7,504 nt of DNA from JASHZA01 sp035624865 (GCA_035624865.1 DASPQS010000136.1:1-7504), one strand, 5' to 3'; positions 1 to 6,105 are shown, numbered from the stretch's first letter. A program made the numbers and translations. The notes: generated by a model from the sequence alone, not told the origin.

Positions 1-202
1 CGGGCTGGGTCTGCACCAGGTAGGTGTGCGGGCCAAAGACGAGAGAGGAAACGGCGCCGGAGCGCGCGGGCTGGGAAGGCCGCGCCGTCGCGCCGGCCGC
101 TGAGGCGGGAAGTGGCCGGCGTGCTCTGTGTACGCGATCCATCTGGGATGTCGCGGTCGTGAGCTCGCTGAGGTCCGTGCCTGCGATGCCGCAACGCTGC
201 AT
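1..202 (-). CDS. Possible partial gene running off the left edge, unknown function
   Basis: On the minus strand a reading frame is open from upstream of an ATG at 200-202 to the window edge (67 codons, no stop). A second in-frame ATG lies at 140-142. The part nearest the edge has high G/C at third codon positions and ends in FGPHTYLVQTQP, which looks protein-like. The middle is Ala/Pro/Arg-rich and could be a disordered linker or chance coding. Neither ATG has a clear Shine-Dalgarno sequence, and the first sits inside the right arm of the 172-216 hairpin, so 142 is the better start if the gene is real. The ending loosely recalls small uncharacterised proteins with a YxVQTE-type N-terminal motif; that is a weak memory-based resemblance. 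It would lie downstream of efp in the same direction. Confidence 0.3.
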   Translation of the reverse strand, partial: MQRCGIAGTDLSELTTATSQMDRVHRARRPLPASAAGATARPSQPARSGAVSSLVFGPHTYLVQTQP

Positions 203-216
203 CGCAGGCACGGACC
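172..216. repeat. Perfect 18-bp inverted repeat (stem-loop) downstream of efp
   Basis: The arms 172-189 and 199-216 are perfectly complementary over 18 bp, around a 9-base centre (190-198). Within that centre GC pairs with GC after a single mismatch, so the RNA could fold almost to a three-base loop. It lies 35 bp past the efp stop codon, a suitable place for a transcription terminator or an mRNA 3'-end protecting hairpin. Neither strand has a run of T after the stem, so it is not a standard intrinsic terminator. A REP-like or other dispersed palindrome is the main alternative; no second copy is visible in this window. Confidence 0.8.
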
Positions 217-250
217 GATCGAGGTGCGGTTGCGCAGGAGCGCGCGGCAC

Positions 251-814
251 CTACTTCGTGCGCGAGGCGTACTCCCTGGTCTCGGTGTTGATCGTGATTA
301 CGTCGCCCTCGTTGACGAAGTGCGGAACCTGGATCACCAACCCCGTTTCAGTTTTCGCGGGCTTGAGAGTGTTCGTCACCGCGGCGGTCCTGATACCCGG
401 TTCGGTCTCGACCACCTTGAGCGCTACGGTCTTCGGCAGGGTTACGTTGAGCGGTGTGCTCTCGTAGAACTCGACCTCGACCTGGAGGTTCGGAGTAAGG
501 AAGCCCTCGACATCCTCGACCAATTCCTCCGGCAGCGTGATCTGGTCGTATGTCTCGGTGTTCATGAAGTGGAAGTCGCTGCCTTCCTTATAGAGGAATT
601 CCATCTGGACCTGATCGAGAATCACGCGTTCGACCCGATCTTCAGAACGGAACCGGTTTTCGGTTTGCGTCCCAGTCTGGATATTGCGCAGCTTGGTCTG
701 CACCATCCCGCGCCAATTTCCCGGCGTGATATGACTGATCGTCATCACGCGCCAGAGTCCGTTGTTGTACTCCAGCACCATCCCGGGCCGAAGCTGTGTC
801 GCCTGAATCAGCAT
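251..814 (-). CDS. efp: Translation elongation factor P (Asn-tip variant)
   Basis: This 187-residue protein has the usual EF-P length and is recognisable end to end. The N-terminal KOW-like domain begins LRPGMVLEYNNGLWRV, the central OB domain carries GSDFHFMNTETYDQ, and the C-terminal OB domain contains VETEPGIRT and ends in GDVITINTETREYASRTK. EF-P binds between the ribosomal P and E sites and relieves stalling at consecutive prolines. In E. coli the tip of the domain I loop is PGKG, with modified Lys34; here the loop reads PGNWRG, with Asn33 at that position, Trp34 after it and Arg35 two further on. The known Lys (EpmA, or 5-aminopentanol) and Arg (EarP rhamnose) modifications therefore cannot be assumed. 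The ATG at 812-814 matches the family N-terminus; only a weak GAG lies upstream. A 97-bp gap separates it from the gene before it, so it may have its own promoter. Confidence 0.96.
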   Translation of the reverse strand: MLIQATQLRPGMVLEYNNGLWRVMTISHITPGNWRGMVQTKLRNIQTGTQTENRFRSEDRVERVILDQVQMEFLYKEGSDFHFMNTETYDQITLPEELVEDVEGFLTPNLQVEVEFYESTPLNVTLPKTVALKVVETEPGIRTAAVTNTLKPAKTETGLVIQVPHFVNEGDVITINTETREYASRTK

Positions 815-840
815 CTGATGTTCACTCGTGATAGGTTAAG

Positions 841-862
841 TGGTTCCATTTAAAGGTAACCA
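841..862. repeat. Imperfect 22-bp palindrome over the efp -10 region
   Basis: The sequence runs from TGGTTCCATTT to AAAGGTAACCA, and nine of eleven position pairs are complementary. It is centred on TTTAAA, which doubles as the proposed efp -10 box. A dimeric repressor could bind such a site, but no regulator is known here, and AT-rich promoter cores often form short palindromes by chance. Confidence 0.35.
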
Positions 863-877
863 TTGGCGAGGGTGCAA
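849..877 (-). promoter_or_regulatory. Candidate sigma-70-type promoter for efp
   Basis: On the minus strand TTGCAC (872-877) and TTTAAA (849-854) are separated by exactly 17 bp, upstream of the efp ATG at 814. The -35 box matches the consensus at three of six positions and the -10 box at four of six, so it is weak, and assignment rests on spacing and location. The -10 box is the centre of an imperfect 22-bp palindrome (841-862). Confidence 0.35.
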
Positions 878-911
878 GCCACCCGTCGCGCCTCAAGACC
901 GCCACCCAGGG

Positions 912-2786
912 CTACCACAAAGGACGCGACGATGGCGGCGGCGCCGGGCGTGCACCGTACGGGTTGGCGTATGGATACGTAGAATAAGGACTCGTAGGCG
1001 GCATCCCATAATAGGGATTCGCAGACATCCCGTAGGGATTCATCGGCATCCCGTACGGACTCATCCCGTACGGATTCGCCCCGGCGTAAGGATTCGAGCC
1101 AAACGGGCTTACGCCCCCGGCCATCACCGGCTGTTCTGCATAGCCGCCGCTGTTGTCAAACGCGCGGACTGTCGCCGGCCCAAGGTTAGGGTTGAATTGG
1201 ACGGTGAAGGTCGTGTTCCGATAAGTCCCGGGCGTGAGCGCCCCCAGTATTCCTCCCAGAAGGCCGCCCACGCTGATGTTCTGCGTCAGCATCCCGTTCT
1301 GGTAGAGTCCTGCCGACGAGAGATTGCGGCCCGAAATCACTCCGGTCACGACGTACATATTGCTCGCGAAGGGCCGCACTCCCGTGATTTGTATCGCCAG
1401 TCCCTGCGGCGCCATTGGCTCTCCCGGCGACATTGCCACTCCAGTGCCGCTGGAAAGGTCGAGCGAGCTCTCGATGAATTGATCGCCCACCCCGTAGGCA
1501 CGAATCGTCGCGGCAGCGCCGTTCATCGCAAACCGCTGATCGAAACTGGTGAAACCGCCGCCGTCTTCGATCGGTATCTTTTTGATCAGGCGGCCGTCGA
1601 CGTAAATTCCCGCGTGGGTAACGCCGCCGCCGCTGATCTGACCGACGACGTCATAGGTCGGCGGCATGCTTTCCAACTGGGTCAGACCCAGCACATTTAT
1701 CTGCACGCCAACCAGACGTCCGCCGAGAGTATGGCGCTTCGAGGGTGACCGCACAGGCGGCCCGTGAGTCGGGATCTCTTTCGTGTTGGCTCCTTCGCCC
1801 CCGCTCCCGCCCGGCGCCGCTGCGCCGTCCTCACCTGAATGGCGGAACACTTCGACTCCGGCTTCATCGGAGGGACCAGCGGAAGCCAGCGGACCCGGCG
1901 GAGCCATCCCGCCTGAAGCCGAGGGCGGCAAGCTCCCAGGGGCGCCGGCCGTCAGATCGAGCACCGGCGCTTCGGCAAAATGCCCGTTGGCATCGGTCAC
2001 GCGAACCAGCGTGTCGGGAGATGGGTTTCCCAGGCCCAGGTCGAAACTGACTCGCTGATCGCCGGGAACGTCATTCACCTTGAAACTTCTGAGTAACCGC
2101 CCATTTTCGTACAGGCCGCTGCTCTTGAGTGCGTAGCCTTCGAAATAGCCTTTGATGCGAACGACACCCGAGCCTTCCCTGGTTCTGGATTCGATGACCA
2201 CCTTCGGCGCTGCTTTGTCGGTACTGGGGAAGGACCCGGCAGAGGCTGCGGGTGGGGGTGCCGCAGCAGCAGGAGGCGACACCGCGGCGGACGCTGGCGG
2301 GGCTGCCGGAATCCCGCCGCTGGCGACCGGCTTCGCCCCCGCGGGCTGGATTTGCCGGGCGATTTCGTCCAGCTGCTGTTTGAGTCCGTTCCATTGCGCG
2401 GCGTCCAATGCACCCGGATGGGCGCCGATTGCCGCGTCGGTGTTGGCGCGATCCGACTGCAAGGTGCCGATCGCGTCGTTTGCCGCTGCGCTGTCGCCTT
2501 TGGCGAGAGCGCTGCTCAACGTCTGTGCGTCGCCGGCAAAGGTCGCCATTTGAGGCAGCAGCGGATTTGTACTGCCGCCGCTGCTCTGCTTGTTGAGCGA
2601 ATCTAGTAGCGCGAACGCATGGTCACTCAACTGGGCCGCCATCGCCTTGGGGTCGCCGGCATAGGCAGACCCGGCAATCAGAGAGATTCCAAGCGAGAGG
2701 GCGAAGAATAAGATCGGGGACCGCAAGCGCTTTGTTCGAGCGACGCAGAAGGACGAGCGCGGTTCGCGATTGGGATATACGGGCAT
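912..2786 (-). CDS. Secreted three-module repeat protein with PYG-rich tail, unknown function
   Basis: I do not recognise a named family for this 624-residue protein. Residues 23-43 form a signal peptide (RSPILFFALSLGISLIAGSAYA, probable cleavage after AYA), so it is exported. The 22-residue stretch before it is long; a TTG at codon 21 would give a more ordinary signal peptide. Residues 46-147 look alpha-helical. An Ala/Pro linker (149-190) leads to module 1 (about 195-276). A Gly/Pro/Ser linker (280-350) precedes module 2 (358-444) and module 3 (463-554). Each module has a G-x-(I/Y)-x-G strand, a core of SxGLYxNGRL type (SSGLYENGRL, HAGIYVDGRL, SAGLYQNGML) and a late strand (TLVRVTDANG, ATIRAYGVGD, ATVRAFDNSG). 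These are probably beta-sandwich domains. The tail (563-612) is rich in NPYGM and PYG repeats. There is no catalytic motif or anchor; a surface or envelope structural role is inference. It lies 11 bp after the small membrane peptide gene, and its own ribosome site is weak, so coupled translation is plausible. Confidence 0.85.
   Translation of the reverse strand: MPVYPNREPRSSFCVARTKRLRSPILFFALSLGISLIAGSAYAGDPKAMAAQLSDHAFALLDSLNKQSSGGSTNPLLPQMATFAGDAQTLSSALAKGDSAAANDAIGTLQSDRANTDAAIGAHPGALDAAQWNGLKQQLDEIARQIQPAGAKPVASGGIPAAPPASAAVSPPAAAAPPPAASAGSFPSTDKAAPKVVIESRTREGSGVVRIKGYFEGYALKSSGLYENGRLLRSFKVNDVPGDQRVSFDLGLGNPSPDTLVRVTDANGHFAEAPVLDLTAGAPGSLPPSASGGMAPPGPLASAGPSDEAGVEVFRHSGEDGAAAPGGSGGEGANTKEIPTHGPPVRSPSKRHTLGGRLVGVQINVLGLTQLESMPPTYDVVGQISGGGVTHAGIYVDGRLIKKIPIEDGGGFTSFDQRFAMNGAAATIRAYGVGDQFIESSLDLSSGTGVAMSPGEPMAPQGLAIQITGVRPFASNMYVVTGVISGRNLSSAGLYQNGMLTQNISVGGLLGGILGALTPGTYRNTTFTVQFNPNLGPATVRAFDNSGGYAEQPVMAGGVSPFGSNPYAGANPYGMSPYGMPMNPYGMSANPYYGMPPTSPYSTYPYANPYGARPAPPPSSRPLW
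951..1094 (-). repeat. PYG-rich low-complexity repeat tract within the secreted protein gene
   Basis: These bases encode residues 565-612, where NPYGM, SPYGM, MNPYGM and NPYYGM occur in degenerate tandem. The repetition is also visible in the DNA, where variants of ATCCCGTACGGA recur on the plus strand around 1028-1075. Pro/Tyr/Gly-rich tails are typical of disordered or self-associating surface segments. Slippage here could change tail length between strains. Confidence 0.7.
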
Positions 2787-2797
2787 CTAGGGGATTC

Positions 2798-2938
2798 TTA
2801 GCTCGTCTGCTGCTTGTAGCGTTCCATCGTGCGCCTGATACCGGAGTGGAGCTTCAGGAACAGCTCACCTTCGTTGTAAATCACGAGCGCGAGGGTGACC
2901 GCGATTCCGACGATAAGTCCCAGCAGAAATCCACCCAT
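2798..2938 (-). CDS. Small single-pass membrane protein, 46 residues
   Basis: The ATG at 2936-2938 lies nine bases after a perfect AGGAGG (2948-2953, minus strand), which strongly supports this start. The frame stays open further upstream, but that extension is Arg-rich and would run through the promoter, so it is rejected. Residues 3-21 (GFLLGLIVGIAVTLALVIY) form one transmembrane helix. The rest (NEGELFLKLHSGIRRTMERYKQQ) is a charged, amphipathic tail. I recognise no family. The gene stops 11 bp before the ATG of the three-module secreted protein, so the two are almost certainly co-transcribed. It could help export or anchor that protein, but this is inference from position only. Confidence 0.72.
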   Translation of the reverse strand: MGGFLLGLIVGIAVTLALVIYNEGELFLKLHSGIRRTMERYKQQTS

Positions 2939-2947
2939 GCGATGCCG

Positions 2948-2953
2948 CCTCCT
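2948..2953 (-). promoter_or_regulatory. Consensus ribosome binding site of the 46-residue membrane protein
   Basis: AGGAGG on the minus strand, nine bases upstream of the ATG at 2936-2938. It is a full match to the anti-Shine-Dalgarno core and fixes the start of a gene whose frame is otherwise open well upstream. Confidence 0.8.
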
Positions 2954-2962
2954 TGCGAATTT

Positions 2963-2968
2963 ATTATA
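2963..2968 (-). promoter_or_regulatory. Consensus -10 box (TATAAT) of the membrane-peptide/secreted-protein operon
   Basis: A perfect TATAAT sits on the minus strand, predicting a transcript start near 2956 and a leader of under 20 bases that includes the AGGAGG. TTGACG lies directly beside it, too close to be its -35 box, and the 16-18 bp position has no good -35. The promoter may therefore need an activator. An inverted repeat at 2977-2996 covers the stretch next to it. Confidence 0.5.
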
Positions 2969-2976
2969 CGTCAAGC

Positions 2977-2996
2977 CCGGTCTCGCGGAGAACCGG
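2977..2996. repeat. Short inverted repeat upstream of the -10 box
   Basis: CCGGTCTC (2977-2984) and GAGAACCGG (2988-2996) pair around a three-base centre with one bulged base. The repeat covers the stretch from about -20 to -40 relative to the predicted start at 2956, so it could be an operator. It could also be a chance GC-rich palindrome. Confidence 0.35.
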
Positions 2997-3075
2997 ATTC
3001 TGTGTCCCGCCGAAGGCCTGAATCCAGGCAGGAATGGCCGCATCGACGCATCCGTAGATAGCGACGGTGGGGTGG

Positions 3076-3105
3076 TTGTGGCAAGAATTACGAATCTGTT
3101 ACATT
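3076..3105 (+). promoter_or_regulatory. Possible weak promoter for the ygfZ-like gene
   Basis: TTGTGG (3076-3081) and TACATT (3100-3105) are 18 bp apart in the most AT-rich part of the divergent intergenic region, about 50 bp ahead of the GTG start at 3156. Both boxes are imperfect. The rest of the 217-bp gap holds only the minus-strand promoter elements and a small GCCTG/CAGGC hairpin near 3019-3033. Confidence 0.25.
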
Positions 3106-3155
3106 AGATTTTTGCGATAAACTGGAAGAACCCACTCACTCATCCCGGCATAGTT

Positions 3156-4169
3156 GTGGATTTGCTAAACGAGGGCTCCCGGACCGCGCCCGAATCGAAT
3201 CCGGCGGACAGCATCGGCCGTGAATACGCGACCATCAAGTCGGCTGCGGCGATGTGCCTTCTCGACCACCGCCTGATCGTCCGGGTGACGGGGGACGATC
3301 GAGTCTCGTTCCTGCACGGGATGTGCAGTGCCGATATCAAGGGACTCCGACCGGGGGCGCTGACACCCGGATTATTCCTCACCGAACACGCGCACGTAAT
3401 CGCGGACTTCTTGGCCTATGAAACCGGTGACGGGGCGTTTCTCATCGAGATTGACCGCGCCGCATGGCCGCGCACGCGCGCCCATCTCGAGAAGTTCCTG
3501 GTCGCCGACGACGTCGAAATCGAGGAAGCTCACGGGCTCGCCCTGCTCGACATCGAAGGACCGCGAAGCTTCGAAATGTTGAAGACGGTCTGCGGCGGCA
3601 TGGCCGAGATGCCTGCACCGTTGCGTCATATAGCCATCGACGATCTCCGAATCGCGAACCTGCCACGCAACGGCGGTCCCGCGTCCACGGTGATCGCACA
3701 ACGGCCGCGGCTAACATCCTTGATGGAGGACTTGCAGGCGCGAGGCGTCGGCGACGTCAGCGCGCAGACCCTCGATATCATCCGAATCGAACATGGAATC
3801 GCCCGCGTCGGAGTGGATACCACCGAAAAAACCATCGCGCTCGAGGCCCGTCTCGAACCGGCTATTTCCTTCAACAAGGGATGCTATGTCGGTCAGGAAA
3901 CGGTTGAGCGGGCTACCGCACGCGGCAACCTGAAGAAGCGGATGTGGGGGCTGCGCATCGGCGGGCAACGCATTCCGCAAGTGGGCGCCGCGATTTTGTT
4001 AGATCGACACGAGGTCGGCCATCTGAGCAGTGTCGCGGCTTCGCCCGCCCTCGGAACCATCGGACTCGCTATCGTCCATCACAGCGCCTGGTCGGACGGC
4101 GCCCGCGTGGTTATCGTGGATGGCACAGGCGAGACTCCGGCGACGATCAGCGATCTGCCTTTGCGATGA
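3156..4169 (+). CDS. ygfZ: YgfZ/GcvT-like folate-binding protein (Fe-S enzyme maintenance)
   Basis: The 337-residue protein belongs to the YgfZ branch of the glycine-cleavage T-protein fold. The diagnostic motif KGCYVGQE is at residues 241-248, with the invariant Cys at 243, followed by TVERATARGNLKKR, typical of YgfZ. The N-terminal folate-binding part carries VRVTGDDRVSFLHGMCSADI (about 42-61) and LTPGLFLTEHAHVIADF (69-85). In E. coli YgfZ binds tetrahydrofolate and supports Fe-S enzymes such as MiaB; it is cytoplasmic. The start used is GTG, with no convincing Shine-Dalgarno sequence. Family members begin near EYATIKSAAAMCLLDHR (residue 23), so a somewhat later start cannot be excluded. 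It lies divergent from the membrane-peptide operon, and 91 bp upstream of the desulforedoxin gene, another iron protein. Confidence 0.9.
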   Translation: MDLLNEGSRTAPESNPADSIGREYATIKSAAAMCLLDHRLIVRVTGDDRVSFLHGMCSADIKGLRPGALTPGLFLTEHAHVIADFLAYETGDGAFLIEIDRAAWPRTRAHLEKFLVADDVEIEEAHGLALLDIEGPRSFEMLKTVCGGMAEMPAPLRHIAIDDLRIANLPRNGGPASTVIAQRPRLTSLMEDLQARGVGDVSAQTLDIIRIEHGIARVGVDTTEKTIALEARLEPAISFNKGCYVGQETVERATARGNLKKRMWGLRIGGQRIPQVGAAILLDRHEVGHLSSVAASPALGTIGLAIVHHSAWSDGARVVIVDGTGETPATISDLPLR

Positions 4170-4260
4170 ATGTGTTACGGCTCTTCAAGTAATCCTTGAT
4201 AAATGTTACGTAAGAAGGCTGATTTTATCTTGATTGCCGAGGGTTCAGGAGGACTCCGGG

Positions 4261-4404
4261 ATGGCTAACGTACTAGGCAAGCGCTATATGTGTGACAAGT
4301 GCGGCACCGAGGTGCTTTGCAACAAAGCAGGCACCGGCGCGCTCGAATGCTGCGACGGTGAGATGAAGGTCAAGGAGGCCAAGCCGCTTCCGTCGTCAGA
4401 CTGA
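4261..4404 (+). CDS. Desulforedoxin-like small iron protein
   Basis: This 47-residue protein begins MANVLGKRYMCDKCGTEVLC. Cys11-x2-Cys14 and the adjacent pair Cys30-Cys31 (ECCDGEM) match the metal-binding pattern of desulforedoxin and of the N-terminal domain of desulfoferrodoxin, where four cysteines hold one iron. Cys20 is an extra cysteine outside that set. The superoxide reductase domain of desulfoferrodoxin is absent, so this is a stand-alone redox unit, usually a homodimer in the characterised protein. AGGAGG at 4247-4252, eight bases before the ATG, fixes the start. It follows ygfZ and precedes the amidohydrolase by 90 bp, all on the same strand. Likely roles are electron transfer or oxidative-stress protection, but its partner is not visible. 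Confidence 0.88.
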   Translation: MANVLGKRYMCDKCGTEVLCNKAGTGALECCDGEMKVKEAKPLPSSD

Positions 4405-4479
4405 GCGCCGCAAACTGAGCGCAGATTGATTGCCGCCGATCGCCCGCGGAAAGCAATTCGCCGGGAGATCGAAGCGCGG

Positions 4480-4485
4480 GGAGGT
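4480..4485 (+). promoter_or_regulatory. Ribosome binding site deciding the amidohydrolase start
   Basis: GGAGGT lies nine bases before the ATG at 4495. It favours this start over the upstream TTG at 4426, which has no such site. In-frame ATGs at 4507 and 4513 are alternatives, but less well spaced. Confidence 0.65.
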
Positions 4486-4494
4486 GGCCGGTGC

Positions 4495-6069
4495 ATGGGC
4501 GGGGGCATGAGGATGACCGTCGATAAGGCCGACCTGGTTCTGCACGACGGTTGTATCCTTGGACATCCGGAAAGCGACTCGGTCGCGATCTCCGGCGGTC
4601 TCGTTGTCGCTCACGGACATTACCGCGATCTCAAGCCGCTGGTCGGTCCGCGCACACACCTGATCCCGCTCACGGGCCGCACCGTCACCCCCGGTTTTAT
4701 CGATTGCCATCTCCACTTCATGGAAGGCGCCTCGGTTGCCGCGGGACTTTCCGTTCTGCGCTGCCGGACGATCGAGGAGTTGCTGGCCGATTTGCGGGTG
4801 GGAACGGGTAAAAGCCCGCCCGGCAATTGGCTGCGCGCCTTTGGATGCGACGAGGCATTGCTCCGGGACCGGCGCGGTCCCACGCGCGAGGAGCTGGACC
4901 TGGCGGTGCCGAAGAATCCGCTCCGGCTGCGCCATCAGACACTCCACGGCTCATGGCTTAACTCGCGCGCAATCGGCCTGCTCGGCCTGGAACGGGACGA
5001 TTTCGCGCCGCAGGCCGGGGCCTTCATCGCGCGCGACGCGACAGGTCGGCTGACCGGCTTCGTCGCCGGGATGGAAGAATGGATCAGCAACCGCCTGCCG
5101 CGGGTGACGCCGGCGGAACTCGAGGCACGCGCGCGCTTCTTCAGCCGTGAGCTGGCCAGCGCCGGAATCACCGCGTTCACCGACGCCACCGCCCGCAACG
5201 GACTCGACGAAATTTCCAACCTCGCGCGGCTCGTGGCCGGCGGCTCCATCTGTCAGCGTACGTCCGTAATGGTCGGTGCGACGAACCTGAACTCGCTGCC
5301 CGCTCTTGGTCAGATTGCCGCCTCGCGTGGAATCGGAATCCCCGCGGTCAAGTTCCTCGACGCGGTCCAGTGGGAGATACCGCACCTGGTGCGTACAGTC
5401 GCCGACGCGATGACCGCCGGGATGGACTGCGCGTTTCATGCTACGGAGGTCGAGGAACTCGAGACGGCCCTGCACGCCATCGAGTCGGCGCGCGACCGGG
5501 TCCCTCAAAAAGCTCTCGAGCGCGTCGTCGCGCGCGTCGAGCACGGGGGGCTGATTCCACCCGATTACCCCGAGCGCATCGCGGCGCTGGGCGTCTGGGT
5601 CGTCACCAACCCGGGCTTCGTCTATTATCGCGGAGCGAAATACGCGGGCGAGCCGGGACTGATTCCCTTCCTCTATCGTGCAAAGAGCCTCGCCGCCGCC
5701 GGCGTCAGCCTGGCGGGCGGGACCGACGCCCCAGTAACTCCGGCGCGCCCGCTGGCAGCGATTGCGGCCGCGATGGCCCGTGTGTCGGTCGAAGGTTACG
5801 AACTTGCCCAGGCGGAAATCCTTGCGCCCGCGGAGAGTCTCGCGCTCTTCACTTCCGCCGCTGCCCGGCTTTCGCGGCTGGCGGCCGGGGAAATAAGCGT
5901 AGGATGCCTCGCCGACCTGATCGTACTCCCGGCCGATCCGTTGAAGCTCGGCCCGGCCGAATTGCTCAATCTGCCCGTGGATCTGACGATTATCGGCGGT
6001 CGAGTGGTGTACGAGCGCGGCCGCCCGCTCGCCGCGCAGAGTCCCACGGCGAGTTTGTTTTCCGCCTGA
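4495..6069 (+). CDS. Amidohydrolase, YtcJ-like (Amidohydro_3) family
   Basis: The 524-residue product is a metal-dependent hydrolase with a small beta domain at both ends around a TIM barrel. Residues 61-75 (GRTVTPGFIDCHLHF) carry the metal-binding H-x-H (His72, His74). Further ligand candidates are Lys286 (VKFLDA), His315 (FHATEVEE), His350 (RVEHGG) and Asp411 (GGTDAPV). The C-terminal VGCLADLIVLPADP and IIGGRVVYERGR segments are standard in this superfamily. Family members hydrolyse N-acyl, cyclic amide or related bonds; several have no known substrate. The YtcJ-typical HAxGD is replaced by HATEVEE, so it is a divergent branch. No signal peptide is seen, so it should be cytoplasmic. It sits 36 bp before an enoyl-CoA hydratase gene, suggesting that it acts first in a CoA-dependent degradation route. 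Confidence 0.9.
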   Translation: MGGGMRMTVDKADLVLHDGCILGHPESDSVAISGGLVVAHGHYRDLKPLVGPRTHLIPLTGRTVTPGFIDCHLHFMEGASVAAGLSVLRCRTIEELLADLRVGTGKSPPGNWLRAFGCDEALLRDRRGPTREELDLAVPKNPLRLRHQTLHGSWLNSRAIGLLGLERDDFAPQAGAFIARDATGRLTGFVAGMEEWISNRLPRVTPAELEARARFFSRELASAGITAFTDATARNGLDEISNLARLVAGGSICQRTSVMVGATNLNSLPALGQIAASRGIGIPAVKFLDAVQWEIPHLVRTVADAMTAGMDCAFHATEVEELETALHAIESARDRVPQKALERVVARVEHGGLIPPDYPERIAALGVWVVTNPGFVYYRGAKYAGEPGLIPFLYRAKSLAAAGVSLAGGTDAPVTPARPLAAIAAAMARVSVEGYELAQAEILAPAESLALFTSAAARLSRLAAGEISVGCLADLIVLPADPLKLGPAELLNLPVDLTIIGGRVVYERGRPLAAQSPTASLFSA

Positions 6070-6105
6070 ACCGCACTAGATTCTTTTTATAAGGTCCCTC
6101 AATTC

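Noticed and set aside
128..853. Long plus-strand open frame of 241 codons across efp
   Set aside because: It is antisense to a clear EF-P gene, its translation is rich in Arg, His and Leu with no domain, and it arises from the high GC content.
871..885. GGGTG/CACCC mini-hairpin as a terminator for the secreted protein gene
   Set aside because: The stem is only five bp with no T-run, too weak to call.
840..1748. Plus-strand open frame of 302 codons antisense to the secreted protein
   Set aside because: The product is Arg/His-rich with a repetitive start that merely mirrors the PYG tail on the other strand.
2939..3043. Upstream extension of the 46-residue membrane protein to 81 residues
   Set aside because: The extension runs through the TATAAT and AGGAGG, is Arg-rich, and would put the membrane helix behind an unlikely leader.
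4196..4231. TTGATA with a TATCTT as a promoter for the desulforedoxin gene
   Set aside because: The boxes are 24 bp apart, too far for a standard promoter, and the 17-bp position (CTGATT) is poor.
4426..4494. TTG start adding 23 residues to the amidohydrolase
   Set aside because: The added residues are Arg/Gly-rich and unlike the family, and the good ribosome site is at 4480-4485 before the ATG at 4495.
5370..6092. Plus-strand open frame of 240 codons inside the amidohydrolase
   Set aside because: It is an out-of-frame Arg-rich shadow of a well-supported enzyme gene.
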